Assembly: GCA_034766995.1 (NCBI GenBank)
Contig: CM068318.1
Span: 818,501 to 882,500, forward strand
Origin: Acanthacorydalis orientalis
Taxonomy: Eukaryota > Arthropoda > Insecta > Megaloptera > Corydalidae
Length of the DNA stretch: 64,000 nt
Direction: 5' to 3'
Below are positions 27,011-39,955 of this stretch, piece by piece. Below the pieces are notes generated by a model. The model made no database searches. It had not been told where the DNA came from and saw only the letters and a list, made by a program, of their open reading frames with translations. The number at the start of each line of letters is the position of its first letter. Position 1 is the first letter of the stretch. Position numbers and translations under genes: made by a program.

Positions 27011-28971
27011 CTGCACACAGGAAAAAAATGTAGATTTTTAACTAGAAACCGATTCGAGACGCAACGACGACGAAACAATGCACAGTCCGGTTTTGTAAAT
27101 CGACCTTCCTGCCGACGTAAAACCACTTCTAGTAATGTTTATGGCCTCGAGCAGTTGGACAACAGTTATATTATCTTCGTGAATAGACGATCTTTCGTTT
27201 TATCTCTGTGTTTCGAGAAAGGTGGGGAAGAAAAACAACAACTATCGATGCAGAGGTTTTTTCTCCTCCTCGAGATGACTCTTCTCGACGGTGAAATAAC
27301 AATTAGACGATGAGAGATCCCTTCGAGGGAAAAAACACGTGCCTTTCTGTACGTTCGGTCGAAATGAAAAGAGGTGTTCCGTCCGATCCGTTTTAGATAT
27401 GCTTCTCCTACGTTTGCAACATCGACCGGCGTTTATAATGTGAAAGTTCTAAACAGAACAATACGATCGGACACTCGGTCTACTGTTGATGCTGTGTAAA
27501 TGATTAAATTACTTTCTTTACAAGTTTCGTTGATCATTGTTTCGATATTAACATAATAATTTAAAGACGTGTACAGACACCAATTAGTATTTTCATTTAA
27601 TCTACTATGTGTTTAACGAAGACTGCATGGTATTTTTAACAGACTGTTTGCATATGAAAACCATCTGTGAAAAGAATACAATAATTACAAACCAATATCT
27701 AATACAAACAACCATTCCCAATTAATAACAACGACAACTGATAATCATTTCACTAAAAAACAAAAAAAAAAAACACCACACTCCATCGAATGCCGTAAGT
27801 GAAACGTATGTAGACATATTCACATGTATCGCTTTCAATACATGTTTCGTTTCTACAAGATCCGTACAACAGAAGAAAGAGACACGGTAATGAAATTATT
27901 ATTCTAGACAAAAGATGTTTTCGTGTACGTGTATCTTGCATCTCTTTGATTTCTGAATAATCATCTCGCTTTTAAATAAATTACACTGCAGAAATTCATA
28001 TTAAATTATATTCTATGACTATGTTTCTCTAAATAAAATTATACATTAATGTAATGTGTTTTCAGATAAACTAACAATTTAAACATACATTCAAAGGAAA
28101 TTAAACAAAAGTTAAGTACATTTCAAATCTCAAAAGATACGGGAAATGTACGGCATTTCCTTGAAAGAAAGTTTCTAACATTTATTCTTAAACGTAAACA
28201 TATATATATATATATATGAAATTGTTCCTTACATTAACTTAATAATATTTTGTAAATCAAATTTTCTTGTTATAAATTCCGTTAGAAAAGTAAGAAGTAA
28301 ACAAGTATTTTTTCTTACTGTGGAATTTATATTTATTTCCCGTTTAAGTTAAAAAGATATACTTTTATTTTTTTTATTTCAAAGGTCGATAAGTGTGTTA
28401 TTTTTGTTTAGTAATAATCTAATTTTGTATTGACCTAACTATTAGATAAATTTACTTAAGATCAATAAAAAGAATTTATTAAAGTAATTCTTTTCATACA
28501 TTTATTAAACATCACTCAATAATTAATTAGTTTATTAAGTGAACTTTTTATATAATATGAACGTTTTCGAGTTCCATAAATTAAAACTGATAATAAATAA
28601 TTAAATATTCCACATTCATTTTACACGACTTCTATGTTCAAAATAAAACGTTTTTTTTTTAAAAAAAAATATCTATTCATACTACGAATTGTAACTAAAT
28701 GAAATTATTCATCAATTCGCCAACTTATATACTAAAAATGTCTATTAGAAAAATATATCATTAATTTTAAATTTTTTTTAAAGAATACTTAAAATATGAT
28801 TAAACTTGCACGTTTTCATAAAATCAAATTATTATTTAATGTGGTTTCGCTATAACCCTAATTTTCTAGTCGTTGGTTTTTATTTTATACTTCCTTTCTA
28901 AGAATCAATCCGAAATATGAATAAAATTAGAAACAAATCATCAATAAAGAATTGTAAATACTTTTACAGAA

Positions 28972-29062
28972 GAATTCTTTTCTTATCACACAAACGATTA
29001 AAAAATATTTGATCAAAAATGTTTAGTAGAGGATTACTGCCCATTCCTGATTGAAAAATTAT
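28972..29062 (+). repeat. Foldback-family repeat, forward arm
   Basis: AGAATTCTTTTCTTATCACA, then CAAACGATTAAAAAATATTTG, ATCAAAAATGTTTAGTAGAG and GATTACTG match the arm core. Confidence 0.45.
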
Positions 29063-29544
29063 GTTTCTGGATCAAAATCAGGATTTCCGCGCACAAAATT
29101 GAAAATAAAAACATTAAGAATTTATATTTCTAAAAAAAAATCTATTTTATTTACTTTTTATGTTTCCAAATGTGTTTCTCTTTCATATTCAATATCACGT
29201 TATACAATTTTTGCATTCGAATTAATTCAATAAACAAAGTGTTTAACAAAAAATACATTTTTTTAAATTATACTCTTTACCAATACACTCAGTAGTGAAA
29301 AATCAAATTCTAGTGTCTAACAAATTGTGAAATGAATCGATTTTAATTTCATTCATACCTTCAGGACAAAAAATAATAATTAATCTTATAAGATAGTTCG
29401 TTTACAATTCACCATGAACCCTTAAAGATTCAACTGAAGCTAAATATTAACGATTTGAAAATATTATCTATTAATAAATAAATCAACACTGAAAATTTCA
29501 ATATTTCAGAGACTACACCAACATTTCGCAACAAATAAATATCC

Positions 29545-29549
<5 letters not shown>

Positions 29550-29634
<85 letters not shown>
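29550..29634. repeat. (CT)n-(TA)n compound
   Basis: 15 CT units followed without a break by 27 AT units. Confidence 0.95.
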
Positions 29635-29638
<4 letters not shown>

Positions 29639-29778
29639 GCACCTGTATACGAATACGAATTTCAATTAACCTGTGTTTCGGTGATTTATTTTACATTATC
29701 GCTACCATAAAACAAATATTCAATGCAAACTAAATAACAGAAGTTACATTAACAGCTCAATAATTTACATAACTGTAA

Positions 29779-29780
<2 letters not shown>

Positions 29781-29824
<44 letters not shown>
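29781..29824. repeat. (TA)n
   Basis: Pure 44 bp array. Confidence 0.93.
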
Positions 29825-29828
<4 letters not shown>

Positions 29829-30905
29829 ACATTCAAATGAATATTGGAAATATTATACAAACGACATGGTTACCACAATTATTGATTTAAGTTCAAACAG
29901 GTCAACCGATAAGTATTTCAAGCATTCACAGTTCATATATTTATATAAAAACATTACAATTGGAGGGAATTTACAAACAGTTTTCGGACGACCTTATCAA
30001 ATAGTGAACTGATTATTGGTCATCGAGCGTAAAAAGATAACGTACATGAAGAATAAAATAATGATATAGTTTTCAAACCGAAATAGAGATACTAAAAATG
30101 TTTGTTTGTAGCCGAACGAAAACGTGTCGAGTTGACTGAATTATACAACAAAAAAAAAGTAACTAACGGATTTAAAATTATACTTTATTGCAGACTGAAA
30201 GGAATCGTGTAGCAATTTAACTAGAAGTGATTTCGATAATTTTTCCGTAAAAAATGTAACCGGAATATAAAACAGTTTATACCGAAAATTGCTCGAATAT
30301 CTCGTTCGAATTAAACTGTACGTAATCCAGTGAGTTTCAAGGAAGTTGATAATTGGTTCAAACTTGTACGAGGAGGAACTGAATGCTATCGGACATGTAG
30401 TTCTGTGTAAGTGTTATTATTGTTAGTAAATACGTTACACTGTTGTAAACTTAAATGAACTAGCACTGTTACCACAAATGCAAAGTTCCGAAAGATAGAA
30501 CGAAGTTAAATATTAAAACGACTATTCTATGCATGCAACTGTGTGTGTCGAATCAATTTAGATCCGAATCGACCTATGAAAAGAATCACGAAGCGTTCAA
30601 AGTTAACTCGTCAGTAAATGTACTAATATCTAACGGGGCATGTGTTTGAATCCGCGTATCCACAAACCGTGTATTTTGTTGTAATGAAAAAAAAACGATT
30701 TTCTGGTTCGATTAATAAGAACTGCAGAGAAAATTTAAATATAACAATTATTTACAGCTGCTGTTTTTATATATTTTTTAGAGCCAGTTTTTGTAAATCG
30801 GTTCTATTTATCAGTTTTCTGTTCAGTGTTCATTGTTTAATTTAAATGACAGTGACGTTTCATTAGTATAAGAATTCATGAATTCAGAATACTGTTTCTT
30901 AATCC

Positions 30906-31043
30906 TTTTTTCACACCATAAAGTACAGAAATTATCTCTGATCAAAAACATGTAATAAATCGTTTTAATTTAAATCAAAACCGATCAATAATGATTCATT
31001 GAACATTATTTTGTGGATTGTGGTCTGAAAAACGAATTCGTGT
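30906..31043. repeat. Foldback-family repeat with both arms, no inner region
   Basis: CTTTTTTCACACCATAAAGT and TCTCTGATCAAAAACATGTA are answered about 50 bases later by CAATAATGATTCATTGAACA, GTGGATTGTGGTCTGAAAAA and CGAATTCGTG. The arms form a hairpin lacking the inner GATGGCGAT blocks. Confidence 0.6.
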
Positions 31044-31528
31044 ACGAAGTAAATGTAGATATTATTATTTGATTTTTTCACTAATTGTAATTCGTTACTA
31101 CTAAAACACAAATCGTTCGATTTTCAAATATTATCTGTTTGTTTTAGTATCTGGAATAAATAAATCATTAAATAAATAATTCATTAAACAAACATTCACA
31201 AAACGTGACACATAATTAGATTAGATAATTTACTCATTGAACCCTTATCTGTTTATTACATCAATAATCAATTTGTTTTATTTAAATGAATATTTGATTA
31301 GACCTTTTTTCACAAAATTTGTTTGGAGGATCGTTTAGAAATTGTACAAGGAAAAACGTTACAACGAATTTATGCTTTTTATCTTCAATAAATTTCGTGA
31401 ACACTGACAATCTGTATTATAAATAAACACAGATATTAATAGAAAACAAATTTTATCGATTACTTTTTCTTAAAAAAAAAATAAATCAAAAAATTTAAAA
31501 AATAAATAATCTAACTGATTGAAAGATA

Positions 31529-31874
31529 TCAGGTGTACAAATTAATTCGACGCCACTTTTATACAAAATTAATGTTTAATGAAAAATTAAATATATTTCA
31601 ATATTCAAAAGATCCCCTGTCATTTTGTACAACTTTTCACCTTCTGTCGGGTAATATAAATGTCTTGTCGAAAAAAATAGTGGATTTGAGTCGATGAATG
31701 CTATCGTGTTCGCTACTATTTTATGAGGTTAACCATCTATTTGGCCAATGTATATAGTGTTTTTAAATATTAAGGTTGACACATCAAAACCTTAAAACGA
31801 TGATAAAATATTTCAGTTGAGAACAGAGTGAGACTGATTCAATTTACATGCGCAGAATTAATTTTTACACCCAA
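31529..31874 (-). mobile_element. Short mariner derivative, family A, copy 1 (both TIRs present)
   Basis: Left end TCAGGTGTACAAATTAATTC is preceded by TA (31527-31528). The right end, read inward on the minus strand, begins TTGGGTGTAAAAATTAATTC and is followed by TA (31875-31876). Minus-strand translation keeps decayed pieces of the mariner C-terminus: a DS.P.FFF run, an LPDR motif, then a KVVQN-like block. At 346 bp it is an internally shortened copy, lacking about 140 bp present in the copy at 34655. Confidence 0.7.
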
Positions 31875-32484
31875 TATATAACTCGATTCTAGGTCAGTTT
31901 TATGTTTTCCTGTATTTCCTATTTTAAAAATCCACAAAAATCTCAATTTCCTTAAATTTTCCGATATAGAAATCATCAATCTACATCCTGTTCTTACAGG
32001 AATATCCAGATTGAATCGATCAAATAAAAATCTACTCTTTTTAAAATCAGAACAAAGCACAGAACGTCCATATCCGTTTTCCCCCTAATTAACATATCAC
32101 TCGCATACACATTTCTATAAATAACTGCTTGCACTTATTATAAATGCACACACATGTTCAGTGCAAATATTTACCGTCTATTATTTCATCACGTGAACAG
32201 CGGCAACATTTCGAACTGGCGAGAAACTTTGTATTGATGCAAAACAACTTTAAATCTTTGTGCGGATCGTTAAAACTTTAAGAAACGAAGTTGTTAAACA
32301 TCTAATACCACTCGAAAAAGTTGAAGCAAGACGAATGTGAAAGATGTAGTACGATGTAAGATAAAGTGGTATCATTAATCAAAAACGCGAAATTTTTGTT
32401 AAATTTTACCATTTATATTATTTAGAAAAATGTGCAATCTTTTCCGATCTCTCTCGGTGAATTTAATTTGTAGATTTTCTCAAA

Positions 32485-32485
<1 letters not shown>

Positions 32486-32517
<32 letters not shown>
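32486..32517. repeat. (TA)n
   Basis: Pure 32 bp array. Confidence 0.9.
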
Positions 32518-32521
<4 letters not shown>

Positions 32522-33557
32522 ACAATTATTATGACTTTTTTGTGTTTAATATATCGATGATCTTATTAAGAAGTCAAACAGAATAAGTCAGTATTTAATG
32601 TATTTTTTTCCAAGTTTTGAATTATATGTAATTTTGAATATATTTAAAAAGAAATCGATTTTCACAATTCTAAATCAAAAAAAAACTATAATCAATTTTC
32701 TGATCTGACAATTAATTAATTTTTATAAAATATGATAGCTTTGAAAGAACAAACTTCTAATTATTCCCTAGATACAATATTTGTTTAATGAAATAAAAAT
32801 GCATTCACAAGTTACTTTCACAACTAGGTATTTCAGTCTACCACAAATACTGTGACAGTGAAGTTATTTTTCAGAAATTAAATCGAAAATATTAAATAAT
32901 CTTAAATACTTATCAATTTTTGTGTTTTATACTTATCTTGCTTATGCGTATTTTAATTACAAGGTATCATTTTCGGTGTGTCAATGTATAGGAAAATCTA
33001 TTTTTTCAATTATACCTTCGAGTACCGAAAATGATGGAATTGCCATCAAAATAATCAGAAACTTTTATAGTCATTTTAAATGCAAAATATTTTCAAACGT
33101 ATAAGACGTTTGGACAAATTTCCTAAGAAATGTTTTTCCTAAAAACACCGAGGTTCAAAAAAAACTCCATTTAAATAATAATTAAATTCCAGAAGCCTGA
33201 ATTATTATCAAAAACATATGAAAATTATAAATCCTTATTTGGTGAGACGAGTTTAGCTGGTGGTTTTTATTTTAAATGATAAAATTCGTTGCGTTGAGTT
33301 ACGATTTGTGGAATTCGATGATTGGTAATTACTTCTTTAAATTATTTTTGGGTTAATCTAATATAAAGCTGGGAATTGTTAAACTAGAAAGAATTTACCA
33401 TCTAAACACAATGCTTGTCAATAATGTACACTAGTAAAAAAAACTATTTACCAGATGTTAGTTTCATATATCTTCAGAATGATAAGATACAGAGGACAGA
33501 CTATGGAAAATTATCAAGTTCTTAAAAACTGAACCGACTGATTTGGACATGAAATTG

Positions 33558-33559
<2 letters not shown>

Positions 33560-33623
<64 letters not shown>

Positions 33624-33632
33624 ACGAGAGAG
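33560..33632. repeat. (TA)n-(GA)n compound
   Basis: 51 bp TA, then GA units with one AACGAG break. Confidence 0.93.
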
Positions 33633-33888
33633 ACACACAACGAGAAAAGAGAAATATTTACTTAAAACTGTGAATGATTTACTTTGTTTCAAAAATATTC
33701 CTTGAAACTTAACTATAAAGAGTGTTGATATCCGCATTTAGACAATTATTTTATATATGAAATGTCTAGTACGACGAATGGATACACAATCACATTCTCT
33801 CTCTCTGTCTATCTTTATATATATATATAAAAAATGATTAATGAACACATAAAGGCGATAACCTTTACATATATTTTGATATTCTTAT

Positions 33889-33891
<3 letters not shown>

Positions 33892-33927
<36 letters not shown>
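33892..33927. repeat. (TA)n
   Basis: 36 bp. A short TCTCTGTCTA-then-TA tract lies 70 bp upstream, and another 23 bp (TA)n at 34011. Confidence 0.9.
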
Positions 33928-33932
<5 letters not shown>

Positions 33933-34251
33933 TACGTACTTATACAAGTTTTTATGTTATTCATAATAAAAATTATTGACTAACATTAATATCAGAAGTA
34001 TACTGAGTGTATATATATATATATATATATATAAATGTGTATGTATGTATATGTAATCACTTTTATGCATGCAACGTTGATCGTTGTACTTCGCATTAAA
34101 ATGTTAAACATGTATAATTAAATCCAATTATTAATAATAAAAGATTGAACAAGTTAATGTTTACTTTTCATCGACTAGTGTTCTCCCAAACTCATACCCA
34201 CACTCCTATTTCGTATTGAATAATGAAGTTTTTGTAAATTAAAATACTTTT

Positions 34252-34391
34252 TTCCCTCCACAAGCCATAATAGAATTTCTGATCAAAATTTTTCAATGAA
34301 CCGTTATTGATTTTTCACTTTAAAAATGATAATATCTCCATCGAAATCCATATAAGCAATTATTAAAAATGATTAATAATGATTTTTGATC

Positions 34392-34395
<4 letters not shown>
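34252..34395. repeat. Foldback-family repeat with both arms, truncated by (TA)n
   Basis: TTTCCCTCCACAAGCCATAA and TTTCTGATCAAAATTTTTCA form the first arm. ATCTCCATCGAAATCCATAT and TTAATAATGATTTTTGATCA form the second, which stops at CAG just where a 66 bp (TA)n begins. Confidence 0.6.

Positions 34396-34459
<64 letters not shown>
34394..34459. repeat. (TA)n truncating a foldback arm
   Basis: 66 bp pure array starting directly after TGATCAGA of the repeat at 34252. Confidence 0.93.
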
Positions 34460-34461
<2 letters not shown>

Positions 34462-34654
34462 AGATTTGTTGTAAAAAGAATTCCTTTGTGCATGTGGATT
34501 TAACCAGTGTGAGGAGTGTGTGATGACATTTCTAATCTGTTTTCTATCTATCAATTTCACCCCTTTCGAATTTTCACAACGAAACAGTTTAGAAAATGCA
34601 AAATGTTTTAAAATTTGTTATGTGAGAATAATATTTGTTTCGTTCTAAAATATA

Positions 34655-35140
34655 TTAGGTGAAAAAATTTATTCTGTATCTTTAAATTGAATCTATCATA
34701 ACTCTGTTTTAAATTAAAACCTTTTCTTGTCGTTTCAGGATTTTAAAGCACCGACCTTCACACTTAAAAACACTATATATCCTGACCAAGCAGTTGATAT
34801 GACCTCACGTCCGAAAAGGCATTGCAGACTTTTCGCAAATCAATCGAAATAAATACTATAGAAGTACGGGAATGATTTGTTCAGCTTTGGAGGAAGGTGC
34901 TGTGACGCATAAAAGATGTAGAAAAATGCTAAAACGTCAGAAGAGGTCCAAAAATACATTAAGACTTCATCGACTCGAAGCTGTCATCTTTTTTCGACAA
35001 GGGATTCGTCAGTTACCCGACAGGTAGAAAAATGTTATACAAAATAACGGAGGATATTTTGAGGATTAAAATGTATTCCATTTTTCTACAAACATTCATT
35101 TTCTACTAAAAAGACGCACCAAATTAATGTGCACTCCTAA
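34655..35140 (+). mobile_element. Short mariner derivative, family A, copy 2 (reference copy, 486 bp)
   Basis: TA (34653-34654) is followed by TTAGGTG. The right end is GTGCACTCCTAA followed by TA (35141-35142). The inner parts of the right TIR read CGCACCAAATTAATGTGCAC, the inverse of the left TIR with a few changes. Around 34944-35070 one plus frame reads DFIDSKLSSFFRQGIRQLPDR, which resembles the C-terminal end of mariner transposases (IDDFIDSKP..FFR.GI..LP.RW), then a VIQNNGGYFED-like tail. The catalytic core is absent. It is a MITE-like deletion derivative that moved using a transposase made elsewhere. Confidence 0.8.
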
Positions 35141-35242
35141 TAGAGTATTGTTTAATATCGAGACAAGTTTGTAAGATGCAAACAGTTTATAAAATATTTA
35201 ATTCTTAACAGAATCTCATAAAATTTACACTATTCACTTTAC

Positions 35243-35261
35243 AAAAAAAAAAAAAAAAAAA
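35243..35261. repeat. Poly(A) run
   Basis: 19 A residues about 100 bp after the family A element. It is not adjacent to any element end, so it is not evidence for retroposition. Confidence 0.8.
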
Positions 35262-36689
35262 TAATATAATGTATATATGAGAGAAAATGTTATCATTGAA
35301 AATATTATTTCAGGTATTATTTTTATTCTAGTACAAAACATTCCGCACTGTGTCAAATACAATCATATTTAGCAACAACAGATTCGCACACTGATAAAAA
35401 TAATAATAATAATAATGAAAAACACATCCGTCCGTACCAGGTATTCCAGTTACAAAATACACGATATTTACATAAATGATTCACTCAAATATAAATGTAT
35501 GTAATAGAGAAATCTGATATAAAATTTTAATAAAATCAGTTTGATTTCGCATACATTTCGAAGCGGCTTATACAGCGATAATTCAAAACTGGATGTATGT
35601 CAGTGGCACACAAACATTGCATAACGATGCTGATGGTGCAAGTACACTGAATATGCAATCCCACTCGACAATTGTTATAGTTCTTTTAACGCATTAGCGC
35701 AGATCAGTTGCGTTTTATATTAATATTTAAAGTTAATTGTCTGCGCACACCCGGAAATGTACACACACACACACACATTTCAATACATTTTGATAATCGG
35801 TCGAACGGGGACAATAGTAAAGTGCGTTCGAGATATTAATATTTACAATACGTGGATCCGAATCGGACTAGTTCGATAAAACCGTGTGTGGTGTTCTCTG
35901 TCAATTGTATAAATTAATAGGCATTTGAATAAAAACCCGATCGACATTGCTTTTAATTGGATTCACTGAAAACAGACTGTTCTATTTTTGATTGCGATCG
36001 AAATAAATAAAAGTACTACTATTTCTGTTCAGATTCAAGTCGGTAGAATCGTTCGGTCACTTTTTATTCGTTCCTGTTTACTTTTATGCGTTCAGAAACT
36101 CATTGCACAATCGACAAAGTGTTTTTATACAATATCTAATTTATAACTAATTCCAATATAAAATCGAACTATGAATTCCGTTTTTCACAGAACGGATCTA
36201 AAGATTCGAATACTGAAAACCGTTTTAAAAATAACATCTACACTCGATAAATTCAAAGGTAAATTATAAAATATTCATGCAAATTTTCGAACATTAAAAC
36301 GTATCGTCCCGTTCGTGCCCGATAAAAACTATCCAGATTCGTTTAATAATCAGTTGTTCATTTTTGAATTTACAAATAAATTTTCTGCAATAAATATTAA
36401 ACAGACATTCAGAGACTGCTGAATGCGATATATCATTGAAAATAAATTCTCCTAACTTTCGTCTGGATTCTATTCCGACAAATCTAAGTGATGTCAGCGG
36501 TAAACAAGAAGGACAAGTTTTTTATTGCGTAAAAGTTTTGAAGAAGATCAATATTTAAGTCTGATTGCAATAAAATTGATCAAAAAAAGTTATTTTATTT
36601 TCAGTTCAGCTGTGTGAGATTTCAGTGAAGAAATAGAAAAAGATTTTAATTTGGAAAATATTTAAATTATAATAAATTGAATTGTAATA

Positions 36690-36769
36690 TATATATTATA
36701 TGGATTTATATAAATAATTAATACTGATACTAGATATTTGATATTAATTTTAATATTAAAAATGCGTTA

Positions 36770-36828
<59 letters not shown>

Positions 36829-36919
36829 ATATGAATTTATATAAATAACTAATACTGGTATTAAATATTTGATATTAAATTTAATATTGAAAATGGTTTA
36901 ATGTATATATATATATATT
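36690..36919. repeat. Tandem duplication of about 131 bp including a (TA)n
   Basis: Both units read ATTTATATAAATAA(T/C)TAATACTG, then TATTTGATATTAA and TTTAATATT(A/G)AAAATG, then TTAATG before (TA)n. Anchors lie at 36704 and 36835. Unit 1 carries a 53 bp (TA)n at 36774-36826 and unit 2 only about 17 bp. Confidence 0.7.
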
Positions 36920-38419
36920 ACACAAGGTATACAGAGAGATACACCTTGTTGTTTCTTGTCCACATATACACAACACGTCATCATCACATTCAAACAATAG
37001 TCAGTTACTACTACATCCACGGATGTGGCCATTGAACTCGAGCAGAAAATACATGAAACGTCACTGAAGATTCTTAACACCAACCTGTACGCTCTATACG
37101 TAAGCTCAATGTAAAATATTTTCATTCATTTGTCGTACTGATATATATTTAATTTGTGACTAAGAATCTCCAAACCATATACCTTTCTGTTCGACAGAAG
37201 TTTTACTATAAAATCGCTCTGACGTGTAAATGAAACTGCAAATTACTTTTCAAGTGTATGAAATATTTCAACGATGGATGTGACGACTTCAAACATGCAT
37301 ATGAATATATATATATATTGTGTACGACATTCCTTAAATTCCTTTATTCACAGTTCAAATACCATCATTTTTTGCAAATTGAAGATAAAAATCGTCATCA
37401 GTCATGCATACTGATTAATTTTGCGATGGCTAGTCAAGAAAAACGTACATTGAATATTTAAACTATATTTTTTTCTATTCATATTATTAACACTATTTGT
37501 GACGAATAAATATTTTTTTCACACCGAATATCTTCATACTATATCAATATTTTAAAACATAATGACCAAAGAAGTTGTAATACAGATTGTAGTATAAAAG
37601 CACTCAAAGATTACTTCCAAAGATTATTTGATTTTTTTTCTTAATTTCAATTTTTTGATTTACATTTTTCTAAATACTGCAGATAGAAATGTACATTTTA
37701 TTTCAGAAATTCTAACAAGTGTTGTATACTGAGGAATTAGATTATGAAACTTAAAGGAACTGAATTATAAATTAAATTATTAATATTAAATTGAATGAAT
37801 TAAAATATCAATTTTCTGATAAATTCACAAGAGGAAATCGAATGAAAGATATGTAGAACTATTATATATTCAATCATTCTTTGTAGATCTGATAATATTA
37901 TGCAAATATACAAGCATAAATTCAACAATAAATTGTTAAAAGAATAAATAAATAACGAACAAAATTCTACATTCCGCTTCCTAACAAAAAGAAGGCCAGT
38001 GTAAAAAAACCCATAAATAACCTAAAACTGGCATACAAAAATTGACAACGTACATCCACCTGAATATGTCTATTTAGACGAAACAGATAGTGGAGAGGGT
38101 GCGGATGAAGGAGAAAAAAAGTGATATAAAGGAAAAGAGAAAAAACAATTAACAATCAGATGCACAGTTATACAAAAAATTAAAATATAATGATTTATTT
38201 AGTATATCAGATATTATGAGGGCTTTACTAAATAAAAGAGGCCCGGGACTTTTTCATTCCCTGACAGGACCTGTATCTCATATAGAATTAAATAAAATGT
38301 TATATAATTAAAAAGATCAAACATTTAATTACTAGATTAGAGAGCCGTATGAGCGAACAATTAGATATTTTGTTTTAAAATTTATTATTGAGTCAAAATC
38401 TAGAAATCAATTTTCATTA

Positions 38420-38423
<4 letters not shown>

Positions 38424-38473
<50 letters not shown>
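38424..38473. repeat. (TA)n
   Basis: Pure 50 bp array. Confidence 0.93.
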
Positions 38474-38478
<5 letters not shown>

Positions 38479-39871
38479 GTCTAATGCAATAATTCAAATA
38501 ATAAGCACTAATATAAATCATTTTTTTCTCAAATTGATTCAAAATAAACCCTCAACTGATTTAGTAAAGGATATCCCTAAACTGTTATTGAATATAAAAA
38601 AATCCTTTTAAATGAATCGACTCGAAACCAATATTTCAATATTTCATAGAAACATGCAAGACAATCTCATTCAAAGAATGTACATGTTTTGTTATTATTA
38701 TTTTATTCAAATCACATTAATCTGACCAATTTCCGGCATGATATATCAGATACTGAAAAACCATGAACGATGATTTTTTTTCCCCCGACCGCAACACTAT
38801 TGCACGTGCACCGAACTGACCGAAACCGTGTACAATGTTTCAACAGAAATACCGTTTCCATTTTAAATAAAATATGTGAATTTGTCAAATTCTTGCAATT
38901 CTATTTCATGTGCAATATAATAATGATCTTGTGCAATATTTAATGGAAACGATTCACAGAGTGTACATTATTTGACAGAAACATTTATGTTGTTTTATAT
39001 TATTTGAAATGTGTTAAAATGATAAATTTGTTAGAGCGTTTATCGAATCAGGAAATAACATATATGTCTCATAGATGTTTTAAAAATAAATATGTATTTT
39101 CGGAGCAGTGTGATGAAAAATAACTCAATATTTATCTAAAAATAGTGCACACTTACGGAGTAACAGCTGAATATTTACATCCGACAATATTAATACGCAC
39201 GGATTTATTTTAAATATACATCTAAGAAATGCATTTACGTTGAAACAGTCTACAAAATTCAATCGTATACGAATAAAAATAACCGTATCGAGTATTTATT
39301 CATTTCGAATATAAACGAACGTATATTGTATACAATTCTATCCATTATATAATTCCCAAACATCAATACAAACGTTTCCATTTAAAAATATATTAACAAT
39401 AACCGAACGATATTCGAACTGTACACCGGTTACATAATCTATCACTCTCATGTATTCCAGTTAACTACAAGCAGACACGTTCGAAATACACTTTTTACAT
39501 AACAGACAACGTCATAAATACATAACGATGCTGCCACTAACGTTATCGAAATCGAATTACCGACGTTATTAAAGACATTAATGTACTCTGTATATTTGTA
39601 AGTGGAAATAATTTAATAATTGATGCGATATATTACTAGACGTGCAGAAATGTTTGCAGATTCGTTTTTATTATGAACACTCTACTGGTACAATTAAACT
39701 TGCGTATGAATAATTTTTTTAAAATCATTTCATTCAGACGCCAGTTTGTAAAATCAATACTTCATTTCCTTGTTTTTATTCGGGCTGGTACGGATTTTCA
39801 AATTCGTATTTAGAAAAATGAATATGGTACACAGTTTTCGATTTGATTTTACACTTTGTTCATTTATAATT

Positions 39872-39881
39872 ATCTCTCTCT

Positions 39882-39952
<71 letters not shown>
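39872..39952. repeat. (TC)n-(TA)n compound
   Basis: Six TC units, TT, then 68 bp of TA. Confidence 0.93.

Positions 39953-39955
<3 letters not shown>

Larger units (their letters stand above)
27011..31528. other. Upstream of the convertase exon; no exon recognised
   Basis: The part at 27011-27480 stays fairly GC-balanced, as expected near a regulatory or intron-edge region. From 27500 on it is AT-rich with two long microsatellites and two foldback copies. Confidence 0.45.

Noticed and set aside
35243..35261. Poly(A) tail of a retroposed gene or SINE
   Set aside because: No coding or SINE-like body precedes it, and it is about 100 bp past the end of a DNA transposon.
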